DNA of 33,365 nucleotides from Spirochaetota bacterium. GTDB lineage: Bacteria > Spirochaetota > Spirochaetia > Treponematales > UBA12059. Below the pieces are notes generated by a model, which saw only the letters and a list, made by a program, of their open reading frames with translations, did no database searches and was not told where the DNA came from. This document shows, one piece after another, positions 14,618 to 22,890 of this stretch. Made by a program: the position numbers and the translations under genes. Numbering within the stretch: position 1 is the first letter of the stretch; each line of letters starts with the position of its first letter. Location of the stretch: assembly GCA_018816345.1 (NCBI GenBank), contig JAHIWG010000009.1, forward strand, positions 1 to 33,365, given 5' to 3'.

Positions 14618-16087
14618 ATGAAACGTCATGTGGCGATCGTCGCCGTCCTCGCTATCGCGACGGCCTTCTACGCCTTCGCCGACGAAACCCCGATCTCCGG
14701 GCTCCATCGTTATTCTCTTGGCAACGGGCTCGAGCTGTTCGTGCTCGAGAACCACGCGGTGCCGCTCTCCAGGATCCAGATCACGTTCCGTTGCGGTTCT
14801 ATCACGCAGGAACCGGATACCGCCGGCCTATTCCACCTCTACGAGCACATGCTCTTCAAGGGCAACTCGAAATACAGGACCGAGACGGAATTCTCGGCGG
14901 CTATGACCGACCTCGGCGTGGCCGAGTGGAACGGCGGGACGTCCACGGAATACGTCACGTACTACTTCACGGTTCCGTCGGACAAGACCGAGGCGGGCCT
15001 CGAGTTCTGGTCGTACGCGATGCGCGAGCCTTTATTCGACCCCGCCGAGCTCGGGATCGAGCAGGGCGTCGTGTCTAACGAGATCAACGGCAACCTATCG
15101 GACCCGGACCGCGTCTACTCGGCGGCCATGGACAAGGCGCTCTTCGGCAAGTACCCGTGGCGACGCGACATAGGCGGCAACGAGGCCGTGATCCGGTCGG
15201 CGACCGTCGAGACGCTCAGGGCGATACAATCGGAATACTACCTGCCCAATAACGCCGCCCTGTTCGTCGGAGGAGACGTCGATCCCGAGGCGGTCTACGC
15301 CATGGCCAAGCGGTGGTACGGCGAATGGAAGGCCGGAGCCGACCCGTGGAAGAACCCCGCGCCCGCGCACCCGACTCCCGGAACGGAGACGCCCGTATAC
15401 CTTGCCTACCCCGACGAATCCCTGCCGGAAGGCATAGCCTATATAGAGACCCGGTATCGCGGGCCCGACGTGCTCGCCGAGCCCGCTCCGACCTACGCCG
15501 CCGACGTCTGGGGCTACCTCATCCAGGCCCCCGACGGACGGTTCAAGACATCGGTATACGACGCCGTCCCGGCGCTCTACGACAAGGACTATATAGGCGG
15601 CTACTACTACACCCAGCGAGACGGCGGGCAGGTCTCGTTCTATACCTACTGCTTCGTCGATCCGGCCTTTCCCCTGGCGGAGCGCGCGAAGGCGGCTTTC
15701 AAGGGCGCCGTCGTCTCGGGCGAGGTCCAGGCCATGGTAAGCGACGCCGCGTACTTCTCTGACGATGATTATTCAGTCGTCAAGCGGAAGATGGAGGACG
15801 AGCAGATACTCAATCTCGAGACGCCCGAGAAATTCATCGAGACCCTGTCGTTCTGGTGGTCGGTGGCGTCCACGGACTACTTCTTCAGGTACGTGCCTAA
15901 CATGAAGAAGGTCCAGCGCTCCGATATCGGCGCGTTCCTCACGAAGTTCGTGCTATCGAACGTGGAAGTGATGGCCATTCGCATGAACCCCGCCGATTTC
16001 GCGGCCGAGTCGGAGTCGCTCGCCGCCGCGGGCTTCGCTACTGTCAGCGCCGAGACGGCGTTCTGGTGGAAGGACGGAAAGAAATGA
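14618..16087 (+). CDS. Secreted M16 zinc peptidase (catalytic subunit)
   Basis: A 489-residue pitrilysin/M16-family peptidase. It has a signal peptide (M-K-R-H, hydrophobic core, cut near Y-A-F-A). The inverted zinc motif is intact: H73-L-Y-E76-H77 in F-H-L-Y-E-H-M-L-F-K-G, with the downstream Glu in V-S-N-E-I-N-G-N. The length corresponds to the two-domain bacterial half-size form, which normally pairs with a second, inactive M16 subunit to close the cage around peptides. Exactly such a partner follows with a four-base overlap. A consensus -35 and strong ribosome site suggest good expression. It probably degrades peptides in the periplasm. Confidence 0.9.
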   Translation: MKRHVAIVAVLAIATAFYAFADETPISGLHRYSLGNGLELFVLENHAVPLSRIQITFRCGSITQEPDTAGLFHLYEHMLFKGNSKYRTETEFSAAMTDLGVAEWNGGTSTEYVTYYFTVPSDKTEAGLEFWSYAMREPLFDPAELGIEQGVVSNEINGNLSDPDRVYSAAMDKALFGKYPWRRDIGGNEAVIRSATVETLRAIQSEYYLPNNAALFVGGDVDPEAVYAMAKRWYGEWKAGADPWKNPAPAHPTPGTETPVYLAYPDESLPEGIAYIETRYRGPDVLAEPAPTYAADVWGYLIQAPDGRFKTSVYDAVPALYDKDYIGGYYYTQRDGGQVSFYTYCFVDPAFPLAERAKAAFKGAVVSGEVQAMVSDAAYFSDDDYSVVKRKMEDEQILNLETPEKFIETLSFWWSVASTDYFFRYVPNMKKVQRSDIGAFLTKFVLSNVEVMAIRMNPADFAAESESLAAAGFATVSAETAFWWKDGKK

Positions 16088-17691
16088 TATACAACGAATC
16101 GACGCCTAGATCGCCGGAGCGCCGCCCCTCTGCGCCCGTCGCCGTAGCCTTGGCGGCGGCCGCCCTAGCGGCGGCGTTCGCCGCTAGCTCCTGCGTCAGC
16201 TCCCCCGAGCCGGAGCCCGATCCGGCCGCATCGGCGCCCGTAGCGGCCGCGCAAGCCGCGCCGGCCGCCGCGGCCGCTACGGGGACCGCGCCGGAACGGA
16301 CCCCGTGGTCCCTGCCCGGCGAGCCCGTTTCCGCCTGGACCATGCCTTCGGCCCCGAGCGCGTTCATGCGCGCCAACCTGCCGACCATAGAGACGAGGAC
16401 CCTGGCGAACGGCGTGACGCTCATCGTGAAGAAGAACCCGGCCAACCGCGTATTCTCGATGAAGATAGCCTTCCGCGGGGGCTCCGCGATGACCGGCCCG
16501 GAGCGCGCCGGCATCGAGGCCATGACGCTGGCGATGCTAGCCCGCGGATCGACCGCCTACCCGTACGCCGCGCTGCAGCGCGCCCAGTACGAGCGCTCGA
16601 GCTCGATAGGCTACAGCGCCTCCAGCTACGACTGGGCCAGCTTCGACCTGAATACCATCGACAAGTACTGGGACGAGATGTTCGCCATCTACGCCGACTG
16701 CGCGCTCTCGCCCGCCTTCGACCCCGCGCAATTCGCGGTCGTCCAGAACGATTTCAAGGTCAGCATACAGAAGTCCTTGGCGGACCCGTATAATTTCGCC
16801 GTTACGCGGCTCCACGGCAAGATGTTCGCCGGGCATCCGTACGCGGCCGAATTCGGCGGCAGCGCGGAGTCGGTCGCCGCCATCACCCTCGACGACGTGA
16901 AGGCCTACTACCGCGACGCCATGAGCGCCGACAGGATGGTCGTCGTAGCCGTGGGTAATTTCGACGCGGACGCCCTGGCCGCCTCTCTGAACGCCACCGT
17001 CGGATCGATGCCGAGGAAGGGGATCGCCGTCCCCGCCGTCGAGCGCTTCGAGCCGAAGGAGGCCCTCTACCTCGAGCGCTTCGACAAGTCGAAGGGCGTC
17101 GCGTACGTCCGCGGCGACTTCCCCATCGCCGATCCGAGGAGCCCCGACTTCCCGACGCTCCAGCTCGCGTTCTCGATGCTCGACGAGCTCCTGTTCAGCA
17201 TCGTCAGGACCGACCACGGCGCCTGCTACTCCGTCTGGTCCAAGGCCTTCGGCTTCGAGAGCGCCTACGGCTCGCTCGTCGTCTACAAGACGGACAGGCC
17301 CGGCGAGGCCAAGGGCTGGGTCGACGAGGCGATCGCGCTCCTGGCCTCCGGCAAGACGCTCAACGTCAAGGGCGGAGACGAGAAGTACGCGCCGATAGCC
17401 TCGACGATAGAGGCGTACAAGGCCAAGTACATCAACTCGTTCTTCGGTAGCCAGCAGACGAACGCGGAGACGGCCGCCCAGCTCGTCGCCGGCAGCGTCT
17501 ATTTCGGGGACCACCTCGAGTACCTGCGCTTCATCGATAAGGTCAACGCTATACGTCCGGAGGACGTAGTGGCCGCGATCAAGGCCTACGTGGTCGACGC
17601 GCCCGTCAGCTGGATAGTGGTGGCGGACCAGGGCACGCTCTCGAAGGTCGACGCGACCCGGTTCGAGCGCTTCACCGGGACGGTGGAATAG
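16084..17691 (+). CDS. Lipoprotein M16-like peptidase subunit, degenerate active site
   Basis: A 535-residue M16-fold protein. I take the ATG at 16084 because it overlaps the upstream stop as ATGA; an in-frame ATG exists 18 nt earlier. The N-terminus is a lipoprotein signal with a hydrophobic Ala run and A-S-S-C37 as a relaxed spirochaete lipobox, followed by a Pro/Ala-rich linker to about residue 95. The M16 domain starts at T-R-T-L-A-N-G-V-T-L-I-V. At the zinc-motif position it reads R-A-G-I-E-A-M-T-L-A-M-L, so both His ligands are missing and it should be non-catalytic. It probably anchors the catalytic partner to a membrane and completes the peptide-binding chamber. Confidence 0.88.
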   Translation: MIYNESTPRSPERRPSAPVAVALAAAALAAAFAASSCVSSPEPEPDPAASAPVAAAQAAPAAAAATGTAPERTPWSLPGEPVSAWTMPSAPSAFMRANLPTIETRTLANGVTLIVKKNPANRVFSMKIAFRGGSAMTGPERAGIEAMTLAMLARGSTAYPYAALQRAQYERSSSIGYSASSYDWASFDLNTIDKYWDEMFAIYADCALSPAFDPAQFAVVQNDFKVSIQKSLADPYNFAVTRLHGKMFAGHPYAAEFGGSAESVAAITLDDVKAYYRDAMSADRMVVVAVGNFDADALAASLNATVGSMPRKGIAVPAVERFEPKEALYLERFDKSKGVAYVRGDFPIADPRSPDFPTLQLAFSMLDELLFSIVRTDHGACYSVWSKAFGFESAYGSLVVYKTDRPGEAKGWVDEAIALLASGKTLNVKGGDEKYAPIASTIEAYKAKYINSFFGSQQTNAETAAQLVAGSVYFGDHLEYLRFIDKVNAIRPEDVVAAIKAYVVDAPVSWIVVADQGTLSKVDATRFERFTGTVE

Positions 17692-17692
17692 C

Positions 17693-18157
17693 CTATGCTA
17701 GGTCCGCGAACTCGGCTCCGGCCGCGCGGGCCAGGTCGGAGGGCGAAAGGATCATCTGGAGCCCCCGAGCCCCGGCGCTGACGGAGACCGTCTCCCATAG
17801 GGAGGCGGTCTCGTCTATGAGGACGGGGATCGCCCTCTTGACGCCGACCGGCGAGCATCCGCCGCGGACGTAGCCCGTGAGCGGCTCGAGCTCTCGCAGG
17901 GGCAACGGTTCCACCGACTTATCGCCCGAGGCCTTCGCGGCCTTCTTGAGGTCTACCTCCGCCGAGCCTGGCACGACGCACAGGAAGGGGCCGGTGGACG
18001 AGCCGCGCACCGCTATGGTCTTGAACACCCTGTCTGGATCCAGGCCGAGCTTGGCCGCCGCCGAAGCGGCTGACAGGTCGTCGTCCGACCAGGCGTACTC
18101 GCGCGTCTCCACGGCTATCCCTAGCGACCGAACGATGCGGAGCGCGTTCGTCGTCAT
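17693..18157 (-). CDS. ybaK: YbaK/EbsC-family Cys-tRNA(Pro) deacylase
   Basis: A 154-residue cytosolic protein of the YbaK/ProX editing family, which hydrolyses cysteine wrongly attached to tRNA(Pro). Family landmarks are R-V-F-K-T-I-A-V with the catalytic Lys, the F-L-C-V-V-P-G-S-A-E-V-D-L strand, G-Y-V-R-G-G-C-S-P-V-G, and the closing I-L-S-P-S-D-L block. Length is typical. It ends 1 base from the stop of the convergent M16 gene and begins 12 nt after the GH57 gene, with AGGGA 10 nt before the ATG, so it may be the last gene of that minus-strand run. Confidence 0.9.
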   Translation of the reverse strand: MTTNALRIVRSLGIAVETREYAWSDDDLSAASAAAKLGLDPDRVFKTIAVRGSSTGPFLCVVPGSAEVDLKKAAKASGDKSVEPLPLRELEPLTGYVRGGCSPVGVKRAIPVLIDETASLWETVSVSAGARGLQMILSPSDLARAAGAEFADLA

Positions 18158-18169
18158 CGGTGGCGTTCC

Positions 18170-19759
18170 CTAGCGCTTGCGCCTGAAGACGCGGTAGTTG
18201 ATGTTGGGGAAGATGTTATTGCGCTTCTCGAGCCGCGTGAGCCACTCCGTCCCGACGGTATTGGCGCACAGCATCTCGTAGATGCGGTTGAAGTTAGTGA
18301 CGGCATCCTCGATCTGCTTCCGCGCGAAGGATCCCGACTTGCCGGCGCGCAATAGGAAGGGCCAATCCGACGCCTGGGCGAGCAGTACCTCGCGGGCCGC
18401 CTGGTTGAGCACGCGCTCCCGCAGGCCGCTCTCGTTGGGGAAGCGCTCGGCGAGCTCTATCATACGCTCAATCATCTTGAAGACGTGCCGATACACCCAA
18501 TCGTTCGACTTCTCCATCCAGACGCCGCCGTACCCCCCGTCTCCCCAGGAGGCGTACTCGGGCACGGACTCGAAGTTATCGGGATACGAGCGACGGTACT
18601 CCGAGAGCGTGATGAAGCGCAGGCCGTCTACCCCTTGGGCCTTCCTGAATATCGATTCTATCCACTGAGGCCCCTCGAACCACCAATGCCCGAATAGCTC
18701 GGCGTCGTACGGGGCGACCATCAGGGGAGGCCGTCCGTCCATGTGCGCGGCCGCCGCCGTCGCCTGGCCTATCCTGTCGCGTATGAAGCGCTCGGCGTGC
18801 TCGGCGACGCGGCCCCTGGCCGCATCGGGGGAGTACGGTATCTTCTGGTCGCCCTTGCCCGTGATGGCCCAGTACTTGAAGCCCGTGAAGGTCCGTATCT
18901 GGTTCTGCTCTATATACGGCCCGACGTACTCGAGCGGTAGGTCGAAGCCTATATCGCGGTAGAAATCCCTGTACGCGGGATCGGCGGGGTAACCCTTGGT
19001 CTCCGACCAGACCGCGTCGGTCGCGGCGACGTCGCGGATGAAGGTCGTGAACCCGTTAGGGCACGACACCGGCGCGTACGAGCCCTGGCGCGGCGTGGGA
19101 TCCCCGAGCAGGGCGCCCCTCGTCGAGACGACGCTATACTGCAGGCCGTAGGCGCTCAGGGTCTCCTCGACCCCGGGGTACCAGCCGAGCTGAGGCATCC
19201 AGAAACCGGAGGGCGAACGGCCGAAAGCGGCGCGGAACGATACGACCGCGGCCTCGACCTGCGCGGTCGTGGCTTCCGGGTAGTTCCTGTATATGGGCAT
19301 GAAGGCGTTAGTGGCGCCGCTCGTCATCAGGTCGATACGGCCCTTCTTATAGTAGAAGTCCAGGGCGCCGAGTATATTGCCCCCGTACAAGACGGTGAAA
19401 TCCTCGTAGTTCTTCCTATAGAGCTCGTAGTAGACCTCGGAGAGCGGGGCGAATACCGGGTTGCCCGAGCAGCGGGCCTTTTCCTTCTCGGCCAGCTCTA
19501 GCTGCGAAGACAGCCACGAGACGTATCGGGAACGGAGCAGAGAATCGCCGAGCATCGCCTCGAGAGTCGGGGAAAGCGCTAGGCTGATCTTCCAGGGGAC
19601 CTTGTCCGCCTCGAGCCGCGCGAAAACCCGGAGAAGGGGGAGGTAGGTCTCGGAAATGGACTCGAAGAGCCAACGCTCCTCCAGGAACCTAGGGTAATCA
19701 GGCTGCCGTACGAACGGCAGGTGCGAATTTAATACCAGCGCTACTAATCCGCTTTCCAC
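18170..19759 (-). CDS. GH57/DUF1957 branching-enzyme-like protein with Gln at the nucleophile position
   Basis: A 529-residue protein of the GH57 glucan branching enzyme type (N-terminal GH57 barrel plus DUF1957 C-terminus). The N-terminal S-H13-L-P-F-V-R matches conserved region 1. Region 3 reads G-F-W-M-P-Q190-L-G-W-Y-P-G, where characterised members have W-L-P-E with Glu as nucleophile; the CAG codon is at 19192-19190. The acid/base Asp is present in A-P-Y-D352-A-E-L-F-G-H-W-W. Glycogen branching is the family role, but this copy may be inactive or altered. The start is GTG, preceded by GGAGGG at good spacing, 12 nt after the DUF4912 gene, a partner often seen next to DUF1957 genes. Confidence 0.85.
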   Translation of the reverse strand: MESGLVALVLNSHLPFVRQPDYPRFLEERWLFESISETYLPLLRVFARLEADKVPWKISLALSPTLEAMLGDSLLRSRYVSWLSSQLELAEKEKARCSGNPVFAPLSEVYYELYRKNYEDFTVLYGGNILGALDFYYKKGRIDLMTSGATNAFMPIYRNYPEATTAQVEAAVVSFRAAFGRSPSGFWMPQLGWYPGVEETLSAYGLQYSVVSTRGALLGDPTPRQGSYAPVSCPNGFTTFIRDVAATDAVWSETKGYPADPAYRDFYRDIGFDLPLEYVGPYIEQNQIRTFTGFKYWAITGKGDQKIPYSPDAARGRVAEHAERFIRDRIGQATAAAAHMDGRPPLMVAPYDAELFGHWWFEGPQWIESIFRKAQGVDGLRFITLSEYRRSYPDNFESVPEYASWGDGGYGGVWMEKSNDWVYRHVFKMIERMIELAERFPNESGLRERVLNQAAREVLLAQASDWPFLLRAGKSGSFARKQIEDAVTNFNRIYEMLCANTVGTEWLTRLEKRNNIFPNINYRVFRRKR

Positions 19760-19771
19760 GAAAGCCCTCCG

Positions 19772-20512
19772 TTAGTCGTCAAAAGCGCCGAGGATGCGAG
19801 AAGGATGATGCTCGGGCGCCGGAACAATCTTTAGGCTCGCGAGGCCCGATAGCGCCGCGAGTTCGGCGGCGTCGGGATCGAGATCGGCGAGAGAATCGGA
19901 CATCAAGGCCCTCGGGGTACGGATAACGGGAGAGTGAGCGAGCAGGCGCGCCTTGGCGCCTATCTTCGCGTATAGGTCGACGCGATAGGCCCTATCTTCC
20001 TCGGGAAGGTGCAGGTACCAGTGATCGTCCTCGTCGCCGACCACGACCTCGAAGGAGGCGGAAGTCTTCCCGTCGTAGCCCGGCTCCTTGATGACGCGTA
20101 GGAATAGGTGAGAATAGGCGTCGGAGGCGTGCAGCTCGTCGAAATCCTCGTCCTTGACGTCCCAGAATACGAAGGCCCACTCGGGGTCCCTGGCTATCAC
20201 CTGCACGACGGTCTCGTTATACCGGCATTCTATGCACGGCGCGGCGTCGATCGAGGCGTCGATCTCGTCCAGCTCCGATCCGGAATACTTCTTTTCCTCG
20301 ATATGAACGGCCGCGTCGCCCGCCGACTTGCGCTCGGCGCTATCCTCCTCTATCGCCTCGAGGAGGGCTTCGACTACGAAGACGCGTTCCAGGGCCGGCG
20401 GCAGGTCGAGCCCCATCTTATCCGCGAGGGCGTAGAGGGCTTCAATCGATAATCCGTTCAAGCGTTCGACGTTCACCGGGGCATCATCCGAGAAATCGCG
20501 TCGCCGTGTCAA
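19772..20512 (-). CDS. DUF4912 domain protein
   Basis: A 246-residue protein. Residues about 15-55 resemble a small helical SAP/Rho-N-like segment (N-G-L-S-I-E-A-L-Y-A-L-A-D-K-M-G). The DUF4912 domain spans about 90-205, with R-D-P-E-W-A-F-V-F-W-D-V and Y-R-V-D-L-Y-A-K-I as its two signature strands, a carbohydrate-binding-like beta fold. Its biochemical function is unknown; it usually neighbours GH57/DUF1957 glucan enzymes, as here, which suggests a role in glycogen metabolism. The TTG start has no Shine-Dalgarno and follows TATAAT by 8 nt, so the message may be leaderless or nearly so. Confidence 0.85.
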   Translation of the reverse strand: MTRRRDFSDDAPVNVERLNGLSIEALYALADKMGLDLPPALERVFVVEALLEAIEEDSAERKSAGDAAVHIEEKKYSGSELDEIDASIDAAPCIECRYNETVVQVIARDPEWAFVFWDVKDEDFDELHASDAYSHLFLRVIKEPGYDGKTSASFEVVVGDEDDHWYLHLPEEDRAYRVDLYAKIGAKARLLAHSPVIRTPRALMSDSLADLDPDAAELAALSGLASLKIVPAPEHHPSRILGAFDD

Positions 20513-20520
20513 GCCGTATC

Positions 20521-20546
20521 ATTATAATCCCGCGTCCCGCGGTCAA
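20521..20546 (-). promoter_or_regulatory. Probable promoter of the DUF4912-GH57 genes
   Basis: On the minus strand TTGACC (20546-20541) is followed after 14 nt by a perfect TATAAT (20526-20521), 8 nt before the TTG start. The spacer is shorter than ideal. The -35 overlaps the pcnB stop codon. Confidence 0.4.
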
Positions 20547-21682
20547 TCCCCGTCGCGCGGGGCGTCTTCCGGGCCGCCTCGGGTAGCTTGGTCGCCCGAG
20601 CCGGACGGGGCCTTCCTTCTTCGCCTACGCCTAGGCCGCTTAGGCTTCTGCTTTGGATCGGGAGCCTTGAAGACAGCGCGGACCGCGGCTTCCACTTCTA
20701 CGCGAGGCATGGTAAGCGGAGCGAGGAAATCGCGGGCGGCCTCCAGGGCGTTCTTGAACGAGGCCTGCACGTCCTCTTCCGGAATCGCCTGGGCGGCCGC
20801 GACGGCGTCCTTGACTATGAACGAGAGCAGGGCGCCGAGCGTCTTGTCGCCGGTCTCGGCTACGTAGGCGTCGAGATCGGACAGGGCGGCCCTCATCGAA
20901 GGGGCTGTGGGGCCGGAGAGCCTGGCCTCGACGCCGGGGAGGATCGGTGAGAGGAGGCCGAATCTCCTGAGCGAGTCGATTATCTTCCCCGCGTTGCCCG
21001 AATAGAGTATCTTCGTCGCCTCCTCGCCGAGCCTGCTTACCGAGGCGCCCGCTAGCAGCGGGGCGTGCCGCTTTATAGCCATCCGCGTCATGAACGGGAT
21101 GGTAAAGCCCGTGGCCTCGGCGTATTTTACCGCCCGGATCATCCGAACCGGGTCCTCGGCGAAGATAGTCTTGAGCGGTATCACGGGGACGATGCGCCCG
21201 GCCCGCATATCCTTGAGCCCGCCGACGTAATCGACCAGCTTCCTCTCCAGAGGGTCGAAATAGAGGGCGTTCATGGTGAAATCGCGACGCCTGGCGTCCT
21301 CGTCGATGGTACCGTAGGTATTGCCGACGGTGCCGTTCGCGATGGACCTGAAGGTCGAGACCTCGTAGATGCGAGGTCCCATGTAGACGTGGACCAGCCT
21401 GAAGCGCTTCCCAATGATGCGGCTGCGATAGAACAGCTTCTTGATACGGGGCGGCTCGGCGTCGGTGACTATGTCGTAATCCTTAGGCGAGCGACCGAGT
21501 ATGAGGTCGCGAACGGCTCCGCCGACGATATACGCGGAATGACCTCCGCTCCTCAGGCGTTCAACTATCCTGACTGCGTCCGGGTCGACGGCGGACGGCT
21601 CGATGCCGTGCTCGCGTTCGGTATAGACTATGGCTTTCTTGACCGGCTTGCCATCCGGTCCGTTCTGATATCGTACGAGCAA
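20543..21682 (-). CDS. pcnB: Poly(A) polymerase (polynucleotide adenylyltransferase)
   Basis: A 379-residue class II nucleotidyltransferase. The head domain shows I-V-G-G-A-V-R-D-L-I-L-G-R, then K-D-Y-D-I-V-T-D with the metal-binding Asp pair. The segment I-I-G-K-R-F-R-L-V-H-V, followed by E-V-S-T-F-R, matches the signature separating bacterial poly(A) polymerases from CCA-adding enzymes, so pcnB is preferred. The R-R-R-D-F-T-M-N-A-L-Y and E-D-P-V-R-M-I-R-A motifs are present. The C-terminus is a basic tail with a run of Arg, as in RNA-binding PcnB tails. It adds 3' A-tails that promote RNA decay. The start is TTG with AGGGG five A residues upstream. Confidence 0.9.
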   Translation of the reverse strand: MLVRYQNGPDGKPVKKAIVYTEREHGIEPSAVDPDAVRIVERLRSGGHSAYIVGGAVRDLILGRSPKDYDIVTDAEPPRIKKLFYRSRIIGKRFRLVHVYMGPRIYEVSTFRSIANGTVGNTYGTIDEDARRRDFTMNALYFDPLERKLVDYVGGLKDMRAGRIVPVIPLKTIFAEDPVRMIRAVKYAEATGFTIPFMTRMAIKRHAPLLAGASVSRLGEEATKILYSGNAGKIIDSLRRFGLLSPILPGVEARLSGPTAPSMRAALSDLDAYVAETGDKTLGALLSFIVKDAVAAAQAIPEEDVQASFKNALEAARDFLAPLTMPRVEVEAAVRAVFKAPDPKQKPKRPRRRRRRKAPSGSGDQATRGGPEDAPRDGD

Positions 21683-21749
21683 TTTTTCCCCTGAACTAGA
21701 GATAGGGATCGTTTAGCGCCCTCGTCATACGAAGGCATGCGGACGGTTA

Positions 21750-21780
21750 ACTATACTCCCTCCCCGGCCTCTCTGGTCAA
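21750..21780 (-). promoter_or_regulatory. Possible pcnB promoter
   Basis: On the minus strand TTGACC (21780-21775) and TATAGT (21755-21750) are 19 nt apart. The -35 lies in the loop of the hairpin at 21760-21790. The leader would be about 60 nt. Confidence 0.4.
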
Positions 21781-21790
21781 GGCCGGGGAG
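21760..21790 (-). terminator. GC-rich hairpin downstream of the lipase gene
   Basis: A perfect 10-bp stem, CTCCCCGGCC (21760-21769) with GGCCGGGGAG (21781-21790), 11-nt loop, lies 35 nt beyond the lipase stop. No U-run follows on the minus strand, so termination would be weak or Rho-assisted. Confidence 0.45.
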
Positions 21791-21825
21791 AAGGAGCGAC
21801 GCGATCATCGAATACGCGCTCCGGA

Positions 21826-22746
21826 TCAGGCTCGGGCGTCGAGCCAGGCTATGACGTCCGAACCGGCCTCGTCCCTGCACGTATCGTTCAGGACCTCGTG
21901 CCTTCCGTCCGGATAGAGCTTCTTGCCTACGTCCGCGACGCCAAGGGAGCGATATCGCTCGAATAGCTTGTCGAAGGTCCCGGGGGCGGCCCCTACGGGA
22001 TCCTTGGCGCCGGCTATCATGTAGATGGGAAGATCCTTAGGGATAGCGGCGGCGGTCGCGGGAGCGTGTATCCAGGATAGCCCCCCGAGCAGGTCCCGGA
22101 AGAACCCGTAGCTGCAGAGGAACCCGCAGAAGGGGTCGGAAACGTACTTATCTACCTCGGCGGGGTCTCGGGACAGCCAATCGAAGTCGGTCCTGGCGGG
22201 CTGGAAGGCGTTATTAAAGGAGCCGAAGCTCATGGAATTCATCAGCGGCGCCTTGGCGCGCTGCCCCTTGAACGCGCAGCCCAGGGCGGCGACTACCCTG
22301 CCCGCCTTGACCGCGGCTCCGCCGTCGCCGGCCGTTCCGCAGAGCACGCAACCTGCGAGATCGGCGCCGTATAGCGATATGAAGCCCTGAGACAGGAAGG
22401 ATCCCCATGAATGCCCGAAGAGGAACAGTTTCTTTCCTGGGCGCTCTCCGTGAATCCTGACCGAGAGGCCGCGGAGATCCTCGACGACCCGCCTGAAGCC
22501 GTCGGAGTCCGCGAGCCATCCCAGCTCGCCTTCCGCGGCGGTCTTCCCGTGGCCCCTATGGTCGGGAGCCCAAACCTCGTACCCCGCGCCCGTCAGCGCC
22601 TCCGCGAACCGGGCGTACCTAGCGGCGTGCTCGGCCATGCCGTGGGCGATGAGCACGCAAGCCTTGGGCTCGGCCCGGGGGCTCCAGTGATAGACGTGAA
22701 CACTCTTGCCGTCGTCCGCTATTAATGAGAATTCTTCGGTTTTCAT
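21826..22746 (-). CDS. Alpha/beta hydrolase, monoacylglycerol-lipase type
   Basis: A 306-residue serine hydrolase cleaving ester bonds, most like lysophospholipase/monoacylglycerol lipases. The fold markers are I-A-H-G-M-A-E-H (oxyanion region), D-H-R-G-H-G, the nucleophile elbow G-H-S-W-G-S, an acid Asp in G-A-K-D-P-V, and the catalytic His in D-G-R-H-E-V-L-N. There is no signal peptide, so it is probably cytosolic. The frame is open 40 codons upstream of this ATG, but homology starts at M-K-T-E-E-F, and the promoter elements overlap the extension. There is no Shine-Dalgarno; a -10 box is 6 nt upstream. Confidence 0.87.
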   Translation of the reverse strand: MKTEEFSLIADDGKSVHVYHWSPRAEPKACVLIAHGMAEHAARYARFAEALTGAGYEVWAPDHRGHGKTAAEGELGWLADSDGFRRVVEDLRGLSVRIHGERPGKKLFLFGHSWGSFLSQGFISLYGADLAGCVLCGTAGDGGAAVKAGRVVAALGCAFKGQRAKAPLMNSMSFGSFNNAFQPARTDFDWLSRDPAEVDKYVSDPFCGFLCSYGFFRDLLGGLSWIHAPATAAAIPKDLPIYMIAGAKDPVGAAPGTFDKLFERYRSLGVADVGKKLYPDGRHEVLNDTCRDEAGSDVIAWLDARA

Positions 22747-22751
22747 TATGA

Positions 22752-22781
22752 AAGTATACACCCGCTTGAACCGCTGCGCAA
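22752..22781 (-). promoter_or_regulatory. Promoter of the lipase gene, leaderless configuration
   Basis: On the minus strand TTGCGC (22781-22776), exactly 17 nt, then TATACT (22758-22753), and 6 nt to the ATG at 22746. The transcript should begin at or within a base or two of the start codon. Confidence 0.55.
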
Positions 22782-22862
22782 ACGAGATCGTCGGAACCAC
22801 GGGCGGCGAACCCCGGGCGCCGAGCTCCGGGCGGAGGCAATTTCGAATCGTAGAAATAGAGC

Positions 22863-22890
22863 TCAAGGAAACGCCCGGGCGTGCCGATGA
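22863..22890 (+). promoter_or_regulatory. Candidate sigma-28 (FliA) promoter of the first flaB
   Basis: TCAAGGAA (22863-22870), 12 nt, then GCCGATGA (22883-22890) resembles the FliA pattern TAAAGTTT-N11-GCCGATAA, with the -10 differing at one base and the spacer one longer. It would give a leader of about 220 nt. Evidence is by pattern only. Confidence 0.4.

Noticed and set aside
16537-17514. A 325-residue minus-strand frame opposite the second M16 gene
   Set aside because: Antisense shadow of a well-supported gene; Val/Gly/Asp-rich composition typical of such frames.
22747-22866. 40-residue N-terminal extension of the lipase
   Set aside because: It would include the -35 and -10 boxes and has no similarity to hydrolase N-termini.
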